A stretch of DNA of 5,441 bases, from NCBI GenBank assembly GCA_016207585.1, contig JACQPI010000139.1:1-5441 (forward strand), written 5' to 3'. Positions within the stretch are counted from its first letter, which is position 1; the number at the start of each line of letters is the position of its first letter. Below are positions 1-4,711 of this stretch, piece after piece. The notes under the pieces are model-generated. The model was given only the letters and a program-made list of their open reading frames with translations, was not told the origin of the DNA and did no database searches. The translations under genes and the position numbers were made by a program. The stretch is from Elusimicrobiota bacterium. Its GTDB lineage: Bacteria > Elusimicrobiota > Elusimicrobia > UBA1565 > JACRDR01.

Positions 1-633
1 CCCCTGTTGTTATGGACGGCGGGCCTCCTGCTGCTGGTCGCGTCCAGGGTCGGCGAGGCCTTTTCGATCCGACCCGTCCGGGTACTCTTCCTGAGCCAGC
101 CTGGAAAGAGGGCGGCTCTCGTCACTCTTCCAAAAGGGGAAAATCTGTTGTTTGATGCGGACGTGTCGGCTTCTCTTGTGCGGCGGTGTTTAAGGCGCTT
201 GGGAGTTTCAAGGCTTCAGGCCCTGTTTGTAACCGCGGAGCGGCCCGACGCTCCCGGCGATGAATACGAATTCTTGCGCCCTTTCGGCATTGGTGAGGCG
301 AACACTTTTTGGGTTCACCAGGAGTCTCGCCGGGAGTGGCCGCGGGGAGTCCTAGTCGAGACTCACGCCGAAGGGTGGGAACTTTCGTATCGCGATTTTT
401 GGCTTCAATTCCAGCGCTCGGGGACGGCGTGTGGAGGATTGAACGGTGGCAGGTCTTTTTGTGTCCGGACTTCTCCGAGGGACTATTGGGAAGCGGCGAC
501 GTCCAGGCCGGCGTCCGCTTCGGACGGCGCCGCGCGTCTTTTCGATGCTCGTTTTGAAGGAGCAGTCTTGGTGACGTCGGATGGGAACCGGTTCCGGGTG
601 TCGACCCGAAAGGATCCGCGGGAGTATTTTTAG
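1..633 (+). CDS. comEC: ComEC-like competence protein, C-terminal part (5' end outside window)
   Basis: The frame is open from base 1 to a TAG at 631-633, so the gene starts upstream; the TTG at 7 is just an in-frame Leu codon. Counting from that Leu, residues 1-13 are the end of a transmembrane helix. From about residue 26 the sequence follows the C-terminal metallo-beta-lactamase-like domain of ComEC/Rec2, the inner-membrane channel for transforming DNA: FLSQPGKRAAL stands where FLDVGQGDA is usual, LLFDADV for LLIDAG, then VRRCLRRLGVSRLQALFVT for the strand before the metal site. The usual THxHxDH motif is replaced by TAERPDAPGDE (residues 76-86), with no histidine. The end, GAVLVTSDG followed by FRVST, resembles normal ComEC C-termini. 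The domain is about 180 residues, against roughly 250 or more in nuclease-competent ComEC. The DNA-degrading activity proposed for this domain is probably lost, while the channel part could still work. Assignment rests on pattern recognition of a divergent domain; an unrelated membrane-anchored MBL-fold remnant is the alternative. Confidence 0.65.
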   Translation, partial: PLLLWTAGLLLLVASRVGEAFSIRPVRVLFLSQPGKRAALVTLPKGENLLFDADVSASLVRRCLRRLGVSRLQALFVTAERPDAPGDEYEFLRPFGIGEANTFWVHQESRREWPRGVLVETHAEGWELSYRDFWLQFQRSGTACGGLNGGRSFCVRTSPRDYWEAATSRPASASDGAARLFDARFEGAVLVTSDGNRFRVSTRKDPREYF

Positions 634-639
634 CGAAGG

Positions 640-2244
640 TTATGGCCTAAGGTCGCTGATGCGCTTCCAACTATATTTTTCCGCGTCGGCGTGGCGCACC
701 CCCAGGGCGTAGGTATTGTTGAAGCCGAAGGGCTTAAGCCACCGGCTGGCGAAGCGTTCCGGATAGGCGCGGGAGACTTGGCGGTAGGCTTGTTCCGGGT
801 CCGCGGTCGACGGCAGTTCCAGGATCGCGGTCAGCGCGGTGCCGGTATACTCGGCGTAGAGATCGATCGCCCCGACCGCCAGCGCTTGGTGCACCACGAT
901 CGTTCCGCCCAGGCCGAAGCGCCGCTCGACTTTGCGGCCGAGGCGGCTCTCGATGAGCAGCGCCAGGATCTCCCCGAGCAGGATTCCCTCGGTGAAACTT
1001 TTGCTGCCGATAACGACGGGAGGCTCCTGGGAGGGGGTCCGCGAGCCCAAAAGCCCTCGGCGATTGAGAAACTCCAGGGCGACCTCTTTTGGGCGACGCT
1101 TTCGCCGATCCACTTCGAAGTTTAAGCGCCGCATGGCGGCCGCGTCGATGCGTCCGGCGACCGAATTCAGCGCCTCTTCCAGACCCGGCGTCTCCTGCAG
1201 CGCCCGGAGGCGCGCCACGGGAGCGGCGTAATAGGGCGGGAAGAAATGCCGGTCGTCATCGAGCAGCTGAACATCAAAGCTGTCGAGCCGCCCGTCGGTG
1301 CTGTAGGCGCTGATGATATCCACCTCCTTTCGGGCCAAGGCCCGGTACATTAAGGAGGCTTCCATGTCCATTGTCGATGAGAATCGAAATCCATAGACGG
1401 ACTGAAGGTTTTTGAGGCCGTCCAGCCGCTCGATGAATTCGCCTGTGAATCCGGCTCGAAGCGGCGAAACGGGGAGCGTTTCGGCAGGGTGTTTGAGCTT
1501 TAAGGAAAATATGCCGGCCAACGCCGCCAAGGGGATGGCCGAGAGAAGCAGGCCGCGAACCGCTCGACGCGCTCGGAAAGCCTGATCGGGGCCTCGGATG
1601 AGGAGCGTCTCCAGGACGGCGATCAGTTGATCCAGGGATATCGCCAGGAGGGCCGCCGGCACCGCGCCCAGCAGGACGAGCCGATGCTGGCTCATGTAGA
1701 GCCCGCGATTGATGAAAGTCCCGAGCCCTCCGGCCCCGATGAAAGCTGCCAGGGTCGCCATCCCGACGCCGATCACGGTCGCGGTCCTCGCCCCCGCCAC
1801 GATAACGGGCAGCGCCAGGGGGAGTTCCACCAGGCGCAGGCGTTGGCGGCGGGTCATTCCCATCGCTTCGGCGGCCTCGATGGCCGCGCCCGGCACCCCG
1901 CGCAGCCCTACGACGGTGTTGAGCGTGATGGGAAGGAGCGAATACAGCGTCAGCGCTGCGACCGCGGGGGCCGTCCCCAGAGCCGGAATCCGTCCGACGA
2001 CGGGCAGCTCGGGCAACTGGCTGATGAGCACCATTAGCAGGGTCAAAAGGGCCAGGCCGGGAACCGTCTGCAATACGCCCACCGTGCCGAGGACGGCGCC
2101 CTCGGTTTTGGGCCACCGCCGGACCCAAACGCCCATGGGAAGGCCGATCGCCAGCGCCAAGCCGACGCTTCCGCCCGTCAAGAGCAGATGCTCCGCGATG
2201 CGCTGGATCAGTTCGTGGCGGCGGTCGATAAGGAACTCAATCAT
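640..2244 (-). CDS. Fused ABC permease/substrate-binding protein, OpuC-type, with circularly permuted binding domain
   Basis: This 534-residue protein combines the membrane channel and the periplasmic receptor of a quaternary-amine importer. Residues 1-217 are an OpuCB/ProW-type permease (BPD_transp_1) with helices near 20-40, 50-75, 92-113, 140-172 and 190-215. The EAA coupling loop for the ATPase lies at about 123-151 (AAEAMGMTRRQ, then LPLALPVIVAG). A further helix (231-248) carries the chain to the periplasm. Residues 262-397 are the normally C-terminal lobe of an OpuC-type binding protein (AYSTDG 313-318, HFFPPY 333-338). A 10-residue linker leads into the normally N-terminal lobe (GSKSFTE 413-419, EYTGT 465-469, NNTYAL 509-514), which ends at ISDLRP. 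The binding domain is complete in content but permuted. The cage tyrosines Y314, Y338, Y466 and Y512 are all present. The substrate is probably glycine betaine, choline, carnitine or a relative; ergothioneine (EgtU-type fusions) is possible. The ATG at 2244 overlaps the ATPase gene by 8 bp and has no clear Shine-Dalgarno, so coupled translation is likely. Confidence 0.93.
   Translation of the reverse strand: MIEFLIDRRHELIQRIAEHLLLTGGSVGLALAIGLPMGVWVRRWPKTEGAVLGTVGVLQTVPGLALLTLLMVLISQLPELPVVGRIPALGTAPAVAALTLYSLLPITLNTVVGLRGVPGAAIEAAEAMGMTRRQRLRLVELPLALPVIVAGARTATVIGVGMATLAAFIGAGGLGTFINRGLYMSQHRLVLLGAVPAALLAISLDQLIAVLETLLIRGPDQAFRARRAVRGLLLSAIPLAALAGIFSLKLKHPAETLPVSPLRAGFTGEFIERLDGLKNLQSVYGFRFSSTMDMEASLMYRALARKEVDIISAYSTDGRLDSFDVQLLDDDRHFFPPYYAAPVARLRALQETPGLEEALNSVAGRIDAAAMRRLNFEVDRRKRRPKEVALEFLNRRGLLGSRTPSQEPPVVIGSKSFTEGILLGEILALLIESRLGRKVERRFGLGGTIVVHQALAVGAIDLYAEYTGTALTAILELPSTADPEQAYRQVSRAYPERFASRWLKPFGFNNTYALGVRHADAEKYSWKRISDLRP
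643..1023 (-). other. Binding-domain lobe normally N-terminal (residues 408-534), placed last
   Basis: The segment begins PPVVIGSKSFTEG, which resembles the start of a mature OpuC-type binding protein just after its signal peptide or linker. It runs through LGEILALLIE, GGTIVVHQAL, IDLYAEYTGTALT, FNNTYALGVR and ends at ISDLRP before the stop. Tyr466 and Tyr512 are 46 residues apart, the spacing of the first two cage tyrosines in OpuBC (91/137 from memory). The protein stops where the chain would normally cross the hinge into the second lobe, and that lobe is already present upstream. The linker joining the old C-terminus to this old N-terminus is GSRTPSQEPP, about residues 400-409. Confidence 0.9.
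1054..1461 (-). other. Binding-domain lobe normally C-terminal (residues 262-397), placed first
   Basis: This segment has the landmarks of the second half of OpuC/OpuB-type binding proteins: AGFTGEFIERLDG at the hinge, LMYRAL and VDIISAYSTDGRL, then LLDDDRHFFPPY, AAPV, LEEALN, and a closing helix rich in basic residues (VALEFLNRRG). Tyr314 and Tyr338 are 24 residues apart, as are the third and fourth cage tyrosines of Bacillus OpuBC (217/241 from memory). In ordinary family members this segment follows the hinge sequence ISDL; here it follows the permease helix. Confidence 0.9.
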
Positions 2245-2995
2245 GGCCGCGCTTGCCGGAAAGCAGCCGCGCCGGCCGTTCGAACAACTGGGCGACGAAG
2301 GGCGTCGCGGGGCGGCGCAGCAGTTCGTCGCCGTCCCCGACTTGCTCGATGCGGCCCTCGTGAAGGACCGCGATGCGGTCTCCGAGGGCCAGCGCCTCGA
2401 AGAGGTCGTGGGTCACGAAAAGAATCGTCTTGCCCAGGCGGTCGCGCAGATCCTTGAGCGTTTCCTGCAAGCTCTGGCGGGTGATCTCATCGAGCGCGCC
2501 GAAAGGTTCGTCCATGAGGAGATATTTGGGATCGGTCGCCAGCGCCCGGGCCACCGCGACGCGCTGCTCCTGTCCTCCGGAGAGTTGTCCGGGATAGCGA
2601 CGCGCGAAAGAAGCGGGAGGCAATCCGACGAGGTCGAGAAGCTCCTCGGCCCGTCGCCTCCGCGGGGTTGGGGGCTCCCCGCGCAGGGAGAGGCCGATCG
2701 CGACGTTTTCCTCCACCGACATGTGCGCGAAGAGGCCGACGTGCTGGAACACGTAGCCGATGGAGCGCCGCAGCATAACGATATTCTGAGCCTGCACGTC
2801 GCGGCCGTCCACCTCGATTTTGCCGGCGGAGAGCTCGACGAGGCGATTGACCATCTTGAGTGTCGTGCTCTTGCCGCTTCCCGAGGATCCCAGCAGGACG
2901 GTGGTATGCCCCTCGGGGACGTCGAGCGACAGATCGCGCACCGCCCAGGTCCGCTCGTCGTCGAAAGACTTGCCTACGTTATTGAAGGCGATCAA
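2237..2995 (-). CDS. ABC transporter ATPase for osmoprotectant-type import (OpuCA/ProV family)
   Basis: This 252-residue nucleotide-binding subunit should power the permease/binding-domain fusion encoded directly downstream. All catalytic motifs are present: Walker A GSSGSGKST (36-44), Q-loop YVFQ with Q84, signature LSGGQ (138-142), Walker B YLLMDEP with D162 and E163, D-loop GALD (166-169) and the switch histidine in FVTHD (H196). The protein ends soon after the ABC core, whereas ProV, OpuAA and OpuCA are near 380-420 residues and carry C-terminal CBS domains that can sense ionic strength or cyclic di-AMP. That sensor is absent here. I chose the TTG start because MIAFNNVGKSF fits the family's N-terminus; the TTG overlaps the TGA of the upstream heme A synthase gene (TTGA, 4 bp). 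No Shine-Dalgarno is visible, so reinitiation after the upstream gene is likely. Its 3' end overlaps the fusion gene by 8 bp. Confidence 0.93.
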   Translation of the reverse strand: MIAFNNVGKSFDDERTWAVRDLSLDVPEGHTTVLLGSSGSGKSTTLKMVNRLVELSAGKIEVDGRDVQAQNIVMLRRSIGYVFQHVGLFAHMSVEENVAIGLSLRGEPPTPRRRRAEELLDLVGLPPASFARRYPGQLSGGQEQRVAVARALATDPKYLLMDEPFGALDEITRQSLQETLKDLRDRLGKTILFVTHDLFEALALGDRIAVLHEGRIEQVGDGDELLRRPATPFVAQLFERPARLLSGKRGHD

Positions 2996-4002
2996 GGCGT
3001 TAATTGGTGCAGGAAGAAAATCGCCGCGCCCAGGAGGATCAGGGCTCCGCCTTGGTGAGCCACGCCCAGCGACAGCGGGACGTTGCGAAGGAGGGTGGCG
3101 ACTCCGAGCGCCGCTTGCAGAAGAACCGCTCCCATCAGGACGTGGAAGGCCAGCTTGGTTCGCCTGGGCAGGTCCGAGAAAATCCCCACCAACCAGAGCC
3201 CGAGGGTTCCCAGGGTCAGCACTAGCGCGAGAAGCCGGTGGTCGAACTGGACCGTCGTGTTGTTATCGAAGAGATTGCGCAGCGGGGGCTGTATTTTAAA
3301 TAGAAACGGGGGTATCCAATAGTCCAGCATTTTCGGGAACGTGTTGTAGATGAACCCGGCCCGTAGCCCCGCCACCAGGCCTCCGGAACCGATAGTGATT
3401 AACACTAGGGCGAGAATCGCCGCACCGACCCTACGCAGCCGCGAATGCTCTATCGTGTCTTGCTCCGAACGCGGGATTAGAAGTTCCAGCGCGGTCCATA
3501 ACATGGCGCCGTAGAGCACGCAGGCCGTCAGAAGATGGGCGGTGAGACGGTAATGGCTGACCCTGGGTTCGTTGACGAGCCCGCTCTTGACCATGAACCA
3601 TCCCAGTCCCCCCTGCAACGCCCAAAGCGCCGCGACAACCGCGAGTTTGGACAGCAGCCGCCGGTCCAGCTTGCGGCTGAGGAGGAAATAGAAGAACGGC
3701 AGGGCGAAGACCAATCCGGCCAGGCGCGCCAGGAGGCGGTGCAGGTATTCCATCCAGTATATCTCTTTGAAGTCGGCGAGGCCCATGCCGTCGTTGACCT
3801 GCTGGTATTCAGGGGTGCGCTGGTAGTCCTGGAAGGCGCGCTCCCATTGCGCATCATCGAGGGGGGGGAGGACTCCCGTCACCGGTTTCCATTCCACGAT
3901 GGAAAGGCCGGAATGGGTCAGCCGGGTGGCCCCGCCTTGGACCAGCACTACGAAAACGAGGGCGCAGCAGGCCAAAAGCCAGAGACCGATCGGGCGGTTC
4001 AT
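2992..4002 (-). CDS. ctaA: Heme A synthase, mitochondrial/alphaproteobacterial Cox15 type
   Basis: Heme A synthase is an inner-membrane enzyme that oxidises the C8 methyl of heme O to a formyl group, giving heme A for cytochrome c oxidase. The 336-residue product has about eight helices. The four heme-ligand histidines sit in recognisable motifs: H88 (EYLHRLLARLAG), H156 (RLTAHLLTA), H255 (QFDHRLLA) and H316 (GVAHQGGA). E85, three residues before H88, matches the conserved Glu57 of Bacillus CtaA. Other family blocks are GGATRLTHSGLSIVEWKPVTG (20-40) and GLVAGLRAGFIYNTFP (208-223). The long first loop (29-80) has no cysteines, as in Cox15-type rather than Bacillus-type enzymes. The start is set at the ATG at 4002 because MNRPIGLWLL leads straight into helix 1 and overlaps the upstream stop as ATGA; the extra 30 residues available upstream are basic and overlie the preceding gene. 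No ctaB or oxidase subunit gene is in the window, so the cofactor's user is encoded elsewhere. Confidence 0.95.
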   Translation of the reverse strand: MNRPIGLWLLACCALVFVVLVQGGATRLTHSGLSIVEWKPVTGVLPPLDDAQWERAFQDYQRTPEYQQVNDGMGLADFKEIYWMEYLHRLLARLAGLVFALPFFYFLLSRKLDRRLLSKLAVVAALWALQGGLGWFMVKSGLVNEPRVSHYRLTAHLLTACVLYGAMLWTALELLIPRSEQDTIEHSRLRRVGAAILALVLITIGSGGLVAGLRAGFIYNTFPKMLDYWIPPFLFKIQPPLRNLFDNNTTVQFDHRLLALVLTLGTLGLWLVGIFSDLPRRTKLAFHVLMGAVLLQAALGVATLLRNVPLSLGVAHQGGALILLGAAIFFLHQLTP

Positions 4003-4256
4003 GCACGCGGAAACAGCCGGTAAAAGACGTTGACGAGCGCCCCGACCGTCGTCAGCGTATTGATGGCGGAGAAGACGACGTCTTGACGCCAAAAGGCGTA
4101 CACCGCCAGAGAAAAACTTCCCAGGGAGGCCAGGAGCAGAAAGCCGAGATTAACCGGGCACCTTCCCGCCTTGGCGGTGTCCCAGCACTGCGGAATCCAG
4201 GCCAGCGCGAAGGCTGTGACCCCGATATAGCCGACCCACTCCATGCTCGGGTTCAT
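3999..4256 (-). CDS. Small three-helix membrane protein, SemiSWEET / LAB_N-like (PQ-loop fold)
   Basis: The 85-residue protein has three predicted helices at about 7-22, 36-55 and 60-81. Helix 1 ends in the Pro-Gln pair WIPQ (P22, Q23) typical of PQ-loop and SemiSWEET proteins, half-size sugar transporters that work as dimers. The middle part (AGRCPVNLGFLLL, then YAFWRQDVVFS) also resembles the LAB_N domain of lipid A biosynthesis proteins (KRSVVPVAFW, RKDPVF pattern), a related small-helix fold. I cannot decide between these, and no substrate can be read from the sequence. It is the first clear gene of the operon, and its TGA overlaps the heme A synthase ATG by 4 bp. The ATG at 4256 is used; an in-frame ATG at 4244 is possible. 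Neither has a good ribosome-binding site. A minus-strand TACAAT at 4306-4301 is placed like a -10 element, but no -35 matches. Confidence 0.8.
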   Translation of the reverse strand: MNPSMEWVGYIGVTAFALAWIPQCWDTAKAGRCPVNLGFLLLASLGSFSLAVYAFWRQDVVFSAINTLTTVGALVNVFYRLFPRA

Positions 4257-4324
4257 GACACCGCAACAAAAGAGCCCGGTTTCGCGCGCGTCACCATGGC
4301 ATTGTACCTTAAAATTCCGTTCCC

Positions 4325-4534
4325 TCAGCTTCCGGACCGCGTGATCGAGCAGGTCACATCAATGAGCGTTCCTCCTGTCTTGCGCCGAGATTCGGTTTGC
4401 GCTCGCTCCTTGGCGCGGGTCACAGCCTCGCCGAGCAACCGGGATATCTCCGGATCCGCGCTCAAAAGGGGAATATGTCCCGAGGCCGATTCGGCCGGCA
4501 GGGCATGCGATAGCGGTTGCCTCAGTCTGCGCAT
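4325..4534 (-). CDS. Possible small ORF, hypothetical protein (69 aa)
   Basis: An open frame runs from an ATG at 4534 to a TGA at 4325-4327; a longer version could start at 4597 inside the palindrome. The product is hydrophilic and basic, with a plausible helical stretch (EISRLLGEAVTRAKERAQ) and one Cys. I recognise no family. Only a weak AGG lies 6 nt before the 4534 start. A longer frame on the opposite strand covers the same bases, so coding is not established. It precedes the SemiSWEET-like gene by 68 bp on the same strand and could be the first gene of the operon, or random open frame in G+C-rich DNA. Confidence 0.3.
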   Translation of the reverse strand: MRRLRQPLSHALPAESASGHIPLLSADPEISRLLGEAVTRAKERAQTESRRKTGGTLIDVTCSITRSGS

Positions 4535-4557
4535 CAGAAACCTAGGCCCATAAGACC

Positions 4558-4609
4558 TAAAATAAGCAGGCCATTTGTTGGGGAAATTTTGCCCCAATGG
4601 CCTATTTTA
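4558..4609. repeat. Long interrupted inverted repeat (dyad), 18 paired bases per arm
   Basis: Three blocks on the left pair with three contiguous blocks on the right: TAAAATA (4558-4564) with TATTTTA (4603-4609), GGCCA (4569-4573) with TGGCC (4598-4602), and TTGGGG (4578-4583) with CCCCAA (4592-4597). The loop is 8 nt (4584-4591). All 18 pairs are perfect; the left arm alone carries two 4-nt insertions, AGCA and TTTG. As RNA this would be a long bulged hairpin with A/T-rich flanks on both sides, like a bidirectional terminator. However, no gene clearly ends here on either strand, and the right edge runs into the -35 element of the promoter, so an operator or a small palindromic element remnant is also possible. 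Confidence 0.7.
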
Positions 4610-4634
4610 CTCCTTGGGTGGCCAGTAGTACAAT
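4606..4634 (+). promoter_or_regulatory. Putative sigma70-type promoter for the exported-protein gene
   Basis: The -35 is TTTACT (4606-4611, four of six matches to TTGACA) and the -10 is TACAAT (4629-4634, five of six matches to TATAAT), with a 17-bp spacer. Transcription would start near 4641, giving a leader of about 70 nt before the ATG at 4712. The -35 overlaps the right end of the 4558-4609 palindrome, so a protein bound there could block the promoter. Prediction from consensus only. Confidence 0.5.
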
Positions 4635-4642
4635 CACCCCGG

Positions 4643-4659
4643 TTTGTCAGGTAGACAAA
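4643..4659 (+). promoter_or_regulatory. Leader hairpin at the predicted 5' end of the mRNA
   Basis: TTTGTC (4643-4648) and GACAAA (4654-4659) form a perfect 6-bp stem with the loop AGGTA. The predicted transcription start is about 2 nt upstream, so the hairpin would cap the 5' end of the mRNA, an arrangement known to protect some transcripts (such as ompA) from decay. As an alternative, CGGTT (4640-4644) could pair with AACCG (4695-4699) next to the ribosome-binding site; the two pairings share bases 4643-4644 and exclude each other at the edge. Confidence 0.4.
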
Positions 4660-4698
4660 TTAATGGAACAAGTCGATAAGACCGCCAGTCCAAGAACC

Positions 4699-4704
4699 GA
4701 GGAG
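4699..4704 (+). promoter_or_regulatory. Strong Shine-Dalgarno site fixing the start at 4712
   Basis: GAGGAG lies 7 nt before the ATG at 4712. It is the best ribosome-binding site in the window and decides the start of the exported-protein gene. The competing frame that opens at the ATG at 4597 has no such site. Confidence 0.8.
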
Positions 4705-4711
4705 AAAAGTC

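Larger units (their letters stand above)
4257..4711. other. Intergenic region between the minus operon and the exported-protein gene
   Basis: This is the only large spacer in the window and separates two divergent transcription units. The left part (4257-4534) is G+C-rich and contains at most the doubtful 69-aa ORF. The right part (4550-4711) is clearly more A+T-rich and holds the interrupted palindrome, a sigma70-type promoter, a leader hairpin and a strong ribosome-binding site, all suited to the rightward gene. The promoter of the leftward operon must lie here too; the only hint is TACAAT on the minus strand at 4306-4301. No tRNA, rRNA or CRISPR-like repeat was seen. Confidence 0.7.

Noticed and set aside
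605..629. A short stem (CCCG/CGGG) followed by TATTTTT as a terminator for the ComEC-like gene
   Set aside because: The stem is only 4 bp with a 10-nt loop and lies inside the coding end, too weak to call a terminator.
640..1023. Reading the fusion gene as truncated after half of its binding domain
   Set aside because: The missing second lobe is present upstream in the same frame (1054-1461) with all its motifs, so the gene is permuted rather than truncated.
1274..2128. A 284-codon minus-strand open frame inside the fusion gene
   Set aside because: It is a different frame of the same strand and is dominated by Arg, Gly, Ala and Pro. The fusion frame has recognisable domains throughout.
1709..3058. 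A 449-codon plus-strand open frame
   Set aside because: It lies antisense to the ATPase and permease genes, both of which have intact family motifs. The translation is Arg/Pro/Ser-rich low-complexity sequence typical of shadow frames in G+C-rich DNA.
4003..4092. A 30-residue N-terminal extension of the heme A synthase
   Set aside because: It overlies the SemiSWEET-like gene in another frame and is unlike any Cox15 N-terminus. The ATGA start at 4002 fits the family.
4083..4553. A 156-codon plus-strand open frame across the SemiSWEET-like gene and spacer
   Set aside because: It is antisense to the small membrane protein for its first third, has no ribosome-binding site and shows no recognisable motif.
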